Source: Halorubrum sp. GN11_10-6_MGM
GTDB lineage: Archaea > Halobacteriota > Halobacteria > Halobacteriales > Haloferacaceae
NCBI RefSeq assembly: GCF_005435165.1
Contig: NZ_SGUC01000023.1
Coordinates: forward strand, 1-50,173
DNA: 50,173 nt
Reading direction: 5' to 3'
Positions 16,965 to 25,226 of this stretch are shown one piece after another; the stretch's first letter is position 1, and each line of letters opens with the position of its first letter. Both the position numbers and the translations under genes were made by a program. The notes below the pieces were generated by a model. That model did no database searches, had not been told where the DNA came from, and was given only the letters and a program-made list of their open reading frames with translations.

Positions 16965-18284
16965 CTAGTTGTCCCCGTCGGCGTCGGCCGCGGCCTCGAA
17001 CGCCGCCGTGCCGTCGTCGAACCCGACCGTCTCGCGACCGACCACGCTCGCCGCCTCGGGGAGGTCGTCGACCACGGCGTCGGAGACGTGAAGCTCGCCG
17101 AGGTCCTGCGTGTTCGGGATCCAGACGATTCGGACCGTCTCGGGGTCGTACCCGCCGAGCGCCGCCAGCGCGGTCCGGAGCGCGAACTCGTCGTCGGGCG
17201 CCACCACGGGGAGCTTCGACTTCGCGAGCGACCCGCTCGTGAGCGCGTTCGCGTAGGTCTTCTTCAGATCGAGCTGGTCGACCGCACGCTTCCGGGTGAG
17301 GTCCGCGAGCCCGATCCCGTTGCCGTTCCCCTTCGTCGCCTCGGTCAGCCCCCGCACGTAGATGAGGTCGATGTCGGGCGTCTCCGGGTCGGGCGCGTTG
17401 AGGACCCGGTAGCGCCCGATGACGTTCGTGTCCATCCCGGCGCCGGAAATCTCCTTGCCGATCTCGTCGATGACGAGGAGGTCGACGTCGTCGACCGGGA
17501 GCGTCGGCATCTCGTCGTACGCGCGCTCCAACAGCTCCGGCTCGCAGTCGAGGAACGACCCGGCGGGGACGGCCTCCAAGTGACCGATCTCCTCCTCGAA
17601 GTTCTCGACGAGCGCGATCCCCCCGACGAGCGGGGTCTCCCGCTCGATGACGTCGAGCGCGGCCGTCAGCGTCTCGACGTACCCCTCGGCGATCGCCGTC
17701 GAGTGGAACGACTTCGCGCCGCGCTGTTTGCCGAGGCCGACGACGGTCATCTTCGCGAGCCCGCTCTCGATCGGCCCGGTGAAGTTGGTGTGGGCCTTCA
17801 CGCGGTTCACCACCAGCACCGCGTCGGCCGCCAGCGCCGCCTCCGAGAAGTACACCGGGAGGTCGACGTCGCCCACCGGCACCGTCGCCAGCTCCGCGGC
17901 CGCCATGCGCGCGTCGATCGGCGCGCCGACCGACTCCTCGGTGATCCCGAGGGCCTCCAGCACCTCGCGCTGTCCCTCGGCGGTCGCGCCCCCGTGGCTG
18001 CCCATCGCCGGCACCACAACGGGGTCGAATCCGCGCTCGGCAATCTCGTCGACGACCGCCGCCGCGACCTCGTCGATGCGGTCGATCCCGCGGCTCCCGA
18101 CGCCGACCGCCACGGTCGCGCCCGGGTCGAGGGCGTCGAGGTCGAGTTCGTCCAGCTCCGCCCGCGCCGCCCCGACGGGGTCGTCGAGGCGCTCCGTCTC
18201 CGGCTCGTATCGGACCCGCGCGAACCCCGGAAGCGGCTGCGGCTCGATGAGACCGTCGACGTCGGAACGCTCGGGAAACTTCAT
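16965..18284 (-). CDS. LarA-like (DUF2088) nickel-dependent racemase/epimerase homologue
   Basis: A 439-residue protein of the lactate racemase superfamily. The N-terminal domain has VAVGVGSRGIDR and the conserved GSHGGATAEGQ (about residues 95-105). Possible cofactor-contacting Lys/His residues occur in VVNRVKAHTNFTG and GLGKQRGAKSFHS (about 165-205). LarA carries a nickel-pincer nucleotide on a Lys; superfamily members interconvert 2-hydroxyacid stereoisomers including lactate, malate and gluconate. LarB/C/E cofactor genes are not in the window. Encoded with FAH, SDR and dehydratases, it could epimerise the substrate acid or racemise product lactate. ATG 18284 gives a family-like start; the longer frame runs through promoter repeats. 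Confidence 0.82.
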   Translation of the reverse strand: MKFPERSDVDGLIEPQPLPGFARVRYEPETERLDDPVGAARAELDELDLDALDPGATVAVGVGSRGIDRIDEVAAAVVDEIAERGFDPVVVPAMGSHGGATAEGQREVLEALGITEESVGAPIDARMAAAELATVPVGDVDLPVYFSEAALAADAVLVVNRVKAHTNFTGPIESGLAKMTVVGLGKQRGAKSFHSTAIAEGYVETLTAALDVIERETPLVGGIALVENFEEEIGHLEAVPAGSFLDCEPELLERAYDEMPTLPVDDVDLLVIDEIGKEISGAGMDTNVIGRYRVLNAPDPETPDIDLIYVRGLTEATKGNGNGIGLADLTRKRAVDQLDLKKTYANALTSGSLAKSKLPVVAPDDEFALRTALAALGGYDPETVRIVWIPNTQDLGELHVSDAVVDDLPEAASVVGRETVGFDDGTAAFEAAADADGDN

Positions 18285-18345
18285 GTGACCCCCTCGCGGC
18301 GGCGATACAAAAACTGCTGGTGAGAAACCGCCGCCGAGTGAGCGT

Positions 18346-18413
18346 ATCGCCGATGCCGGAAATGTGATTATATTGCCAATACAGGGGCTGTGAGAGCATT
18401 GCCGATACAGGGG
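18346..18413. promoter_or_regulatory. Three-copy 26-bp-spaced operator-like repeat in a divergent promoter
   Basis: Copies start at 18346 (atcgccgatgccgg, diverged), 18372 (attgccaatacagggg) and 18398 (attgccgatacagggg), exactly 26 bp apart. On the other strand they end in a conserved tctcac/atcac tail. They lie in the 161-bp gap between the LarA-like gene and the first dehydratase gene; the middle copy abuts an AT-rich box (gattatatt) about 85 nt before the LarA-like start. No recognisable regulator gene is adjacent. Confidence 0.7.
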
Positions 18414-18445
18414 TCTACTTGTACCCGTGTGACGCCGCACCACTC

Positions 18446-19555
18446 ATGGAGATAACCGAAGTCGAGTCGTTCCCGATCAAGCTGCCGCTGGAGTCGCCCG
18501 TCTCCTTCTCCAACCGGACGCTCACCTATCGGGACCACGCGATCACGTACGTCCGGACGGACACCGGCCACGAGGGGGTCGGCTACTCGCTGGGGTACGA
18601 GGGGGCGGGCCTCATCGCCGACGCGGTCGAGTCGCTGCTCGAACCGATCCTCGTCGGCGAGGACCCCCGCGACACCGAGCGGCTCTGGCACGGGATGTAC
18701 GAGGGGAACGTCCAGATCGGCCGAACCGGGCTCTTCTTGCGCGCCATCTCGACGGTCGACATCGCGCTCTGGGACGTGAAGGCGAAGGCCGCCGACATGC
18801 CGCTTCACAAGCTGCTCGGCGGCCACGCGGAGTCGGTGCCGTCGTACGCCAGCGGCGGCTACTACCGCGACGACAAGGGCCACGAGGCGCTCCGCGGCGA
18901 GATGCGACGCTACCTCGACGAGGGCCACGACGTCGTGAAGATGAAGGTCGGCCGCCTCTCGGCCGACGAGGAGGCGGAGCGCGTCGCCGCGGTGCGCGAC
19001 GAGATCGGCGACGAACGCACCCTGCTCCTCGACGCCAACGGCGTCTGGGAGTCGAGCACGGAGGCGCTCCGCAACTGCCGCGCGTTCGCGCCGTACGACC
19101 CGTACTTCATCGAGGAGCCCGTGATGATCGACCGGGTCGACACGATGGCCGAGGTGAACGACGGGCTCGACTACCCCGTCGCCACCGGCGAACTGGAGGG
19201 GACTCGTCACAACTTCGCCCGGCTCGCCGACACCGGCGCGGCGACGATCCTCCAGCCCGACGTCACCGTCTGCGGCGGGGTCACTGAGTGGCTGAAGATC
19301 GCCAACCACGCCTCGGCGTACGACATCCAGATCGCGCCCCACTACAACTGGAACATCCACGCCTCGCTGCTCGGAGCCATCGAGAACGGCCTCTGGGTGG
19401 AGTACTTCTACCGCGACATGGACGTGAAGGCGTTCGACGACGTCGTCGCCGACCCCGTGAAGCCCGGCGACGACGGAACCATCGACCTTCCCGACCGCCC
19501 CGGCCACGGCGTGCCGCTCGACGAGGACGCGCTGGAGCGCTTCAGAGACGACTGA
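18446..19555 (+). CDS. Enolase-superfamily sugar-acid dehydratase/racemase (MR/MLE), copy 1
   Basis: A 369-residue mandelate racemase/muconate-lactonizing family enzyme. The N-terminal capping domain is followed by a barrel with KMKVG (about 165, catalytic Lys pair), metal ligands D in LLLDANG (about 195), E in FIEEP (about 221) and E in ATGELEG (about 248), then LQPDVT (about 272) and catalytic His in APHYNW (about 298). That is a complete active site. Family members dehydrate aldonic acids to 2-keto-3-deoxy acids or racemise 2-hydroxyacids. ATG 18446 is chosen over an upstream TTG in frame. It is followed 31 bp later by a second enolase-superfamily gene. Confidence 0.92.
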   Translation: MEITEVESFPIKLPLESPVSFSNRTLTYRDHAITYVRTDTGHEGVGYSLGYEGAGLIADAVESLLEPILVGEDPRDTERLWHGMYEGNVQIGRTGLFLRAISTVDIALWDVKAKAADMPLHKLLGGHAESVPSYASGGYYRDDKGHEALRGEMRRYLDEGHDVVKMKVGRLSADEEAERVAAVRDEIGDERTLLLDANGVWESSTEALRNCRAFAPYDPYFIEEPVMIDRVDTMAEVNDGLDYPVATGELEGTRHNFARLADTGAATILQPDVTVCGGVTEWLKIANHASAYDIQIAPHYNWNIHASLLGAIENGLWVEYFYRDMDVKAFDDVVADPVKPGDDGTIDLPDRPGHGVPLDEDALERFRDD

Positions 19556-19586
19556 CCCCGACACACCCGAGAAATCACCACCACAC

Positions 19587-20807
19587 ATGCGAGACTACTC
19601 AGACCAGATCGACACCCGCGACCCGGACCGAGACGTACAGATCACCGGCCTCGACGCCTGCGTCGTCGAGGGGAACTTCGAGTGGAACCTCATCAGAGTG
19701 GAGACCGACGCCGGCGTCACCGGCATCGGCGAGGCGTACCGGGGCGGCGGCGTCCCGGAGCTCGTCGAGTACACGAACCGGTTCCTCGTCGGCGAGAACC
19801 CGCTCGACGTCGAGCGGCTCGTGCGGTACATCTTCCAGGAGATGTCGGGCCACGGCGGCACGACCGGGAAAGTCGTCACCGCGGCCTCCGGCATCGAGAT
19901 CGCGCTGCTGGACGCGGCCGGGAAGATCCTCGACCTCCCCGTCTACCAGCTGCTCGGCTCGAAGTACCGCGACGAGGTACGGCTCTACTGCGACTGTCAC
20001 GCCGGCGAGGCGTACGCGGTCGAGGACGGCGCGACCACCTACGCCGAGGCGGAGGCGTACTCCCCGGAGGCGTACGCCGCCGAGGCCGCCCGCGTCACCG
20101 ACATGGGATTCTCCGCGCTGAAGTTCGACCTCGACCTCCCGGCCGACAACGAGAACGACCCGTACAACGGGCGCCTGACGAACGCGGCGATCCGAGAGAA
20201 GAAGGAGATCGTCGCCGCCGTGCGCGAGGAGATCGGGTACGACGTCGACCTCGCCTTCGACTGCCACTGGGACTACTCCGTCGAGAGCGCGAAGCGGCTC
20301 GCCCACGAGCTGGAGGAGTTCGACCTCATGTGGCTCGAAGACCTCGTCCCGCCGGAGAACATGGACGCCCAGAAGGAGGTGACGAAGGCCACCCGGACCC
20401 CCGTCGCGACCGGCGAGAACCGGTTCCGCGTGTTCGAGCTCTCCGATCTCATCTACGACCACGGCGTCGACATCGTCACGCCCGATCCGACGACGGTCGG
20501 CGGGCTCTCGGAGACGATGCGGATCGCCGACCGCGCGGAGGAGAACTACATGCCGCTGTCGCCGCACAACGTCTGTAGCCCCGTCGGGACGATGGCCTGC
20601 GTCCACCTCGGCGCGGCGACGCCGAACTTCGACCTGCTGGAGTACCACGCGCTGGAGGTCGACTGGTGGGACGACCTGCTGGCGCGCGACGAGCCGCTGA
20701 TCGAGGACGGCCGCATCGCGGTGCCGGAGGCACCCGGGCTCGGGATCGAACTCGACGAGGCCGTCGTCGAGGAGCACCTGCTCGACGGGACCGACGGCTG
20801 GGCCTGA
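19587..20807 (+). CDS. Enolase-superfamily sugar-acid dehydratase (MR/MLE), copy 2
   Basis: A 406-residue MR/MLE-family enzyme, different from its upstream neighbour. The barrel shows ALKFDLD (about residue 173, Lys-x-Asp instead of KxK), the metal ligands D in AFDCHWDY (about 223), E in WLEDLVPPE (about 249) and E in ATGENRF (about 275), then VTPDPTTVGG (about 300) and catalytic His in LSPHNVCSPVG (about 326). The pattern (DxH plus late His) resembles galactonate/gluconate/xylonate-type dehydratases rather than racemases. With the SDR and FAH enzymes it fits sugar-acid breakdown; the natural substrate is not readable. Confidence 0.92.
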   Translation: MRDYSDQIDTRDPDRDVQITGLDACVVEGNFEWNLIRVETDAGVTGIGEAYRGGGVPELVEYTNRFLVGENPLDVERLVRYIFQEMSGHGGTTGKVVTAASGIEIALLDAAGKILDLPVYQLLGSKYRDEVRLYCDCHAGEAYAVEDGATTYAEAEAYSPEAYAAEAARVTDMGFSALKFDLDLPADNENDPYNGRLTNAAIREKKEIVAAVREEIGYDVDLAFDCHWDYSVESAKRLAHELEEFDLMWLEDLVPPENMDAQKEVTKATRTPVATGENRFRVFELSDLIYDHGVDIVTPDPTTVGGLSETMRIADRAEENYMPLSPHNVCSPVGTMACVHLGAATPNFDLLEYHALEVDWWDDLLARDEPLIEDGRIAVPEAPGLGIELDEAVVEEHLLDGTDGWA

Positions 20808-20835
20808 GGCGGTCTCGGCCGGAGCCTCGGTTCGG

Positions 20836-20940
20836 CCGCGCTCCTTGCCCGGACCTCCCGCCGTCTCGGGCCGCGCTCCTTGCCCGGACCTCCCGCCGTC
20901 TCGGGCCGCGCTCCTTGCCCGAACTCCCCGCCGTCTCGGA
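20836..20940. repeat. 35-bp tandem repeat, 3 copies
   Basis: Copies at 20836, 20871 and 20906 begin ccgcgctccttgcccg; the first two are identical and the third differs at a few bases. They fill most of the 255-bp gap between the second dehydratase gene and the acyl-CoA dehydrogenase gene. No gene is seen there. Confidence 0.95.
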
Positions 20941-21027
20941 CTCGCGCTCGCCGCTCGGACGACGGGCGCTCGTGTCAGTTCAATCGGTTGACCGAAGTCC
21001 CGATTTCGGACGACTGACCGACACAAC

Positions 21028-21060
21028 TATACTTATTTATCCTTGGGATCGCAAGCGATC
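21028..21060 (+). promoter_or_regulatory. TATA-like box and inverted repeat before the acyl-CoA dehydrogenase gene
   Basis: CTTATTTAT (21032-21040) is centred about 27 nt before ATG 21063, giving a leaderless start. Between them lies a perfect inverted repeat gatcgcaagcgatc (21047-21060) that could be an operator at the transcription start or chance. Confidence 0.6.
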
Positions 21061-21062
21061 GT

Positions 21063-22223
21063 ATGCTGGATTACTTCGACATGGAGTCGACCCTGTCCGA
21101 GGAGGAGCGACTGCTCGTCGACTCGGCTCGATCGTTCATCGACGGCGAGGTCGACGACATGGGAGACCACTGGATCGAGGGCACGTTCCCCACGGAGCTC
21201 ATCCCGAAGATGGGCGAGATGGGCTTTTACGCGCCGAACCTCGACGGGTACGGCCTCCCGAACGTCAGCGAGCGGGCGTACGGCCTGCTGATGCGCGAGC
21301 TGGAGGCGTGCGACTCCGGGCTCCGCTCGATGGCGAGCGTCCAGGGCGCGCTGGTGATGTACCCGATCCACGCGTTCGGCAGCGACGAACAGAAGGAGGA
21401 GTGGCTCCCGAAGCTCGGCGCCGGCGAGGCGGTCGGCTGCTTCGGGCTCACGGAGCCGGAGCACGGGTCGAACCCGTCCGCGATGGAGACGATGGCCGAG
21501 CCGGACGGCGACGAGTACGTCCTGAACGGCTCGAAGACGTGGATCACGAACTCCCCGATCGCGGACGTCGCGGTCGTGTGGGCGAAGGACCACGGCGAGG
21601 AGGGGACGCCGGTCCGCGGGTTCCTCGTGGAGACCGACCGCGACGGCGTCACGACGAACAAGATCGACGAGAAGCTCAGCCTCCGGGCGTCGATCACCGG
21701 CGAGATCAGCCTCCAGAACGTCCGCGTCCCGGCCGAGAACCGCCTCCCCGGCGTCGAGGGGATGAAGGGCCCGCTGTCGTGTCTGACGCAGGCACGGTAC
21801 GGCATTGCGTGGGGGGCGATCGGCGCCGCACAGGACTGCTTCGAAGTGGCCCGCGAGTACGCCACCGACCGCGAGCAGTTCGGCAAGCCGATCGGCGGCT
21901 TCCAGATGCAACAGGAGAAGCTGGCGGAGATGGCGACCCAGATCACGCTCGCCCAGCTGCTCGCCCACCGGCTCGCGGACCTCAAGGAGGCCGGCGAGAT
22001 GCGACCGCAGCACGTCTCGATGTCCAAGCGGAACAACGTCCGGATGGCCCGCGACCAGTCGCGCATCGCCCGCGAGATGCTCGGCGGCAACGGGATCACG
22101 GCCGACTACTCGCCGATGCGCCACATGGCCAACATGGAGACGGTGTACACCTACGAGGGGACGCACGACATCCACACCCTGATCCTCGGCGAGGACCTCA
22201 CGGGGCTACAGGCGTACCAGTAA
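21063..22223 (+). CDS. gcdH: Glutaryl-CoA dehydrogenase-type acyl-CoA dehydrogenase
   Basis: A 386-residue FAD-dependent acyl-CoA dehydrogenase. The motifs are GCDH-like: RSMASVQGALVMYPI (about 86), CFGLTEPEHGSNPSAMET (about 132), NGSKTWITNSPIADVAVVWA (about 157) and the catalytic Glu in YEGTHDIHTLILG (Glu 365). GCDH oxidises and decarboxylates glutaryl-CoA to crotonyl-CoA in lysine/tryptophan or aromatic breakdown, passing electrons to ETF. Close relatives use other short dicarboxylyl-CoAs, so the substrate is likely but not certain. It has its own promoter and is probably not part of the dehydratase operon. Confidence 0.9.
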   Translation: MLDYFDMESTLSEEERLLVDSARSFIDGEVDDMGDHWIEGTFPTELIPKMGEMGFYAPNLDGYGLPNVSERAYGLLMRELEACDSGLRSMASVQGALVMYPIHAFGSDEQKEEWLPKLGAGEAVGCFGLTEPEHGSNPSAMETMAEPDGDEYVLNGSKTWITNSPIADVAVVWAKDHGEEGTPVRGFLVETDRDGVTTNKIDEKLSLRASITGEISLQNVRVPAENRLPGVEGMKGPLSCLTQARYGIAWGAIGAAQDCFEVAREYATDREQFGKPIGGFQMQQEKLAEMATQITLAQLLAHRLADLKEAGEMRPQHVSMSKRNNVRMARDQSRIAREMLGGNGITADYSPMRHMANMETVYTYEGTHDIHTLILGEDLTGLQAYQ

Positions 22224-22256
22224 GGAGTCGCGCCGCGACCCGCCAGAACCGCTTTT

Positions 22257-23216
22257 TCAGGCCACCTGATTCTCCAGTCCCTCGTACGCGCCCGTCTCGT
22301 CGGCGCGTTCGAGGTTCGCGACGAGCAGGTCCGCGCGCCGCTCCCAGTAGCGCGGCGTGTGGCCCGCGACGTGGGGCGTGAGGAAGACGTTCTCGAACCC
22401 CCACAGGTCGTGGTCGCTCGGGAGCGGCTCCGGGTCGGTGACGTCCAGCGCCGCGCCGTGGAGCGCGTTCGACCGCAGCGCGGCCACGAGCGCCGGCGTG
22501 TCGATCACGCCGCCGCGCGCGACGTTGACGACGACCGCGTCGGTCGGCAGCGCGTCGAACTCCGTCTCGCCGATCAGCCCCTCGGTCGTCTCCGTCAGCG
22601 GGCACGCGAGGACCAGCACGTCCGTCCCCGGCAGCACGTCCGGGAGGTCGCCGTAGCCGACGACCTCGTCGGTCGAACCGCCCTTCTCCGGCGAGTAGCG
22701 GACCCCGATCGTGTCGACGTCGAACGCCGCGAACCGCTCCGCGACGGCCTCGCCGATCGCGCCGAGGCCGACCACCGTGACGGTGCTGCCGGCGACCTCG
22801 GTGAACGACTGGAAGCGCCGCCACTCGCGGCGCCGCTGGCGACGACGCCCCTCGTCGAGCCGGCGCGCGAACGTCAGCACCCAGCCGAGCACGTGTTCGG
22901 CGACGTTCGGGGCGTGGACGCCCGAGGCGTTCGTCACCGCGACGCCGCGCTCGGCGAGCCGATCGAGCGGGAGGTGATCGACGCCCGCGGAGTTACACGC
23001 GAACAGCCGCAGGTTCTCGGCGGCCGCGACCTCGTCGGCGTCGATGTATTTCCCGGTGACGACCGTCGCCTCGCGGAGGTAGCGGTCGTGGTCGGCCGGC
23101 GTCGCCGCGAGGCGCACCTCGTGGTCGGGGAGCCGTCGGGCGAGTATCTCCGCGTAGTCGGCCGCGGGGATACCGTGCGCGTGGTGGTCGAGGACGGCGA
23201 CGTCGATGGCGGACAT
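22257..23216 (-). CDS. D-isomer-specific 2-hydroxyacid dehydrogenase
   Basis: A 319-residue NAD-binding 2-hydroxyacid dehydrogenase. The Rossmann signature is VVGLGAIGEAVAERF (about 148-162). The catalytic Arg is in VNVARGGVIDT (about 230), Glu in DVTDPEPLPSDHDLW (about 260) and His in LTPHVAGHTP (about 281). Family members oxidise or reduce D-lactate, glyoxylate/hydroxypyruvate or phosphoglycerate. Next to a lactate-racemase-like gene and a pathway expected to release lactate, a D-lactate or glyoxylate role is plausible. ATG 23216 is chosen because the longer frame adds an unrelated N-terminus. Confidence 0.9.
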   Translation of the reverse strand: MSAIDVAVLDHHAHGIPAADYAEILARRLPDHEVRLAATPADHDRYLREATVVTGKYIDADEVAAAENLRLFACNSAGVDHLPLDRLAERGVAVTNASGVHAPNVAEHVLGWVLTFARRLDEGRRRQRRREWRRFQSFTEVAGSTVTVVGLGAIGEAVAERFAAFDVDTIGVRYSPEKGGSTDEVVGYGDLPDVLPGTDVLVLACPLTETTEGLIGETEFDALPTDAVVVNVARGGVIDTPALVAALRSNALHGAALDVTDPEPLPSDHDLWGFENVFLTPHVAGHTPRYWERRADLLVANLERADETGAYEGLENQVA

Positions 23217-23282
23217 GGTCGACGCGTCGCGGCCGGCCGACAAAGCTCCCGGGGTCGCGGCCATCGGAGCGGGCGGACCGCC

Positions 23283-24617
23283 CTACCCCTCCATCCGGAT
23301 CGGCGGCGACGCGCTCATCAGGAGCAGACAGACGATGCCGACGCCGGCGCCGACGACGCCGGCACCGGCGCCGACCGCGCGGACCGCCGCCTCGAACCCG
23401 AGCGGGCGGGTGGCCAGCGCGACGGCGACGCCCATGACCACCGGGGTCGCCGTCGCCGCCGCGCGCCCGCTCCCCTCGCCGAGGCTGACCAGCCCCCCGC
23501 GCAGGTCCGGCGGCGGAAGCGTCGTGATCACGCTCCGGTAGATGGAGAGCACGAGCCCGAAGCCGACCCCCATGAGGGCGACGCCGACGGCGGCGACCGC
23601 GAGCGACCGGGCGAGGAAGGCGAGCCCGAGCCCCGTCCCCATCGACAGGTTCAGGGCCAGAAGCGGGTAGAGCCGGTCGTCGAAGACCTCGGCTATCCGG
23701 CCGGCCTGCGTCGCCGCCAGCGCGTACGTCAGGCTCGCGAGCGCCGCGAGCGCCCCCGCCTCCGCCGGGGTGTACCCGAGCACGTCGACGACGAGGATCG
23801 AGTTGTACGTGAGGAAGCCGAACCACGCGACGTTCGCGCTCCCGCGGGCGACGACCATGGTCCAGGCCCGACGGTGCGCGACGAGCGCGCGCATGTCGCC
23901 GATCTGGTCGCGAACGCCCGTCGCGGAACCCTCGTCGCTCGCCTCGGCTTCCTCATCGCCCGCCTCGATTCTCCCGTCACTCGACTCGCCTCCCTCGTCT
24001 CCCGCCTCGGCTTCCTCATCGCCCGCCTCGTCGAGGGGCTCTTCGAGGTGGACGTAGACGACGGCGGCGATCGGAAACGCGACGGCGTACAACAGGAAGG
24101 GGTACTGCCACGCCATCCCGACGAGCACCCCGGCGGCGAGCGGGAAGACCGTCTGGGAGAGCCCCGAGCCGGTGAACCTGAATCCCTGTGCGGTCGCCTC
24201 CTTCGTGCCCGTGTAGAGGTCGCCGAGGCTGGTGATGATGATCGGCGTGAGCGCGGCGAAGCCGATCCCCTGGAGCGCGCGCAGGGCGAGCGCCGCGCCG
24301 AACGTCGAGACGAAGGCGATGGCGGTACCGGTGAGCCCGAACCAGACGAGCCCGAACAGCAGCACCGGTCGGCGCCCGTACCGGTCGGAGATCACGCCCG
24401 CGATCGGGATGACGGCGATCGACGGCGCGGTGAACGCCGACATCATGAGCCCGATGTTCGCCGTCGAGGCGCCGAGCGGCTCGACGAGGGACCCGAGCAC
24501 CGGCGAGAGGAGCGCGGTGCCGAGCGGCGGAAGCACGTTGACGAGCAGCAGTAACTGGAACGGTCGCTCCCGGACGATCCCCGAGTCGGTACCCGCGATC
24601 GACGAGGGCGATACCAC
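23283..24617 (-). CDS. MFS transporter with an acidic repeat loop
   Basis: A 12-span major facilitator of about 444 residues. The loop 2-3 signature is SDRYGRRPVLLFG (about residues 75-90). The central cytoplasmic loop is expanded with Asp/Glu/Ala-rich repeats (EAGDEEAEA repeated) encoded by two 28-bp identical stretches at 23940-23967 and 24003-24030, 63 bp (21 codons) apart. GTG 24617 is preferred over GTG 24629 because a TATA-like TTTAATT lies about 28 nt upstream of it. The substrate is unknown; it could export or import a product of the neighbouring catabolic genes. Confidence 0.88.
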   Translation of the reverse strand: MVSPSSIAGTDSGIVRERPFQLLLLVNVLPPLGTALLSPVLGSLVEPLGASTANIGLMMSAFTAPSIAVIPIAGVISDRYGRRPVLLFGLVWFGLTGTAIAFVSTFGAALALRALQGIGFAALTPIIITSLGDLYTGTKEATAQGFRFTGSGLSQTVFPLAAGVLVGMAWQYPFLLYAVAFPIAAVVYVHLEEPLDEAGDEEAEAGDEGGESSDGRIEAGDEEAEASDEGSATGVRDQIGDMRALVAHRRAWTMVVARGSANVAWFGFLTYNSILVVDVLGYTPAEAGALAALASLTYALAATQAGRIAEVFDDRLYPLLALNLSMGTGLGLAFLARSLAVAAVGVALMGVGFGLVLSIYRSVITTLPPPDLRGGLVSLGEGSGRAAATATPVVMGVAVALATRPLGFEAAVRAVGAGAGVVGAGVGIVCLLLMSASPPIRMEG

Positions 24618-24629
24618 GGCTGCCCGCAC

Positions 24630-24956
24630 GCCGTCGCCCGAATTAAATCTACGCGTTGGAGAAGTCTGCTACGCGCCGTGGTGCGGCGACGGTCCGGAAC
24701 GTCCCGGCGACGACCCCGACCCCCGCGACGACGAGGGGCACAGCGGAGAGGGGCCGAAGGGATGGCGTGCCCCGCTCGACGCGCCCTCGTCGATGCTCCG
24801 GTAGGAGTGACCGCCGACGTACGAGAAGGACGCCTTCAGGCGGGCGAATCGTCCGCCCCGGTCGTGGTCGTGGTGAGCCTGACCGTCGCCGGTGGTCCGT
24901 CCCTCTCAGCATCTCCGAGCGAAAGGAATATTTGTACGAATATGATATGAATACGC
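24630..24956. other. 327-bp stretch with no recognisable gene
   Basis: Only compositional open frames are seen. One minus-strand frame ends in a hydrophobic stretch (SAVPLVVAGVGVVAG, about 24750) that may be a decayed membrane-protein end. The right end carries the toxin-antitoxin promoter. Confidence 0.5.
24934..24954. promoter_or_regulatory. Imperfect palindrome at the mazE start, probable autoregulatory operator
   Basis: A 21-bp dyad GTA-N3-ATAT-N-ATAT-N3-TAC (7 of 10 pairs) ends 2 bp before the ATG. A TATA-like GGAATATTTG is centred about 27 nt before the ATG, so the dyad covers the transcription start. AbrB-fold antitoxins commonly repress their own promoter from such sites. Confidence 0.55.
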
Positions 24957-25223
24957 ATGAGTCGGAGCGAGAAACGAAAAGTCGGTGAACGGGGGCAGGT
25001 GACCCTCCCGAAAGAACTGCGGGAAAAACTCGGGATCCACGGCGGGGACGAGGTACTAGTTCACGAGGAGGACGGGAAGATAACCATCGAAAAACCCCTG
25101 TCTCGTGATGAACTCGCCGAGGGATACCGACGACGCGCAGCGGAATCCGAAGCCCTCGCAGAGGAGATGGACGGTGTGTCTCGCGAGGCCGACGAGTATC
25201 TGGGTGACTCTCCCGAGTGGTAA
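24957..25223 (+). CDS. mazE: AbrB/MazE-family antitoxin
   Basis: An 88-residue protein. Residues 1-45 are a SpoVT/AbrB swapped-hairpin DNA-binding domain (KVGERGQVTLPKELREKLGI, then GDEVLVHEEDGKITIEKP). The acidic helical C-terminus (about 50-88) would wrap the toxin. The toxin gene begins 3 bp after its stop, the classical antitoxin-first order. Base composition is less GC-rich than the flanking genes, as expected for a mobile module. Confidence 0.9.
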   Translation: MSRSEKRKVGERGQVTLPKELREKLGIHGGDEVLVHEEDGKITIEKPLSRDELAEGYRRRAAESEALAEEMDGVSREADEYLGDSPEW

Positions 25224-25226
25224 TCG

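Noticed and set aside
24649..24912. 87-codon minus-strand frame as a membrane protein gene
   Set aside because: Only its end is hydrophobic; the rest is Arg/Pro-rich and no promoter or start looks right. At most it is a remnant.
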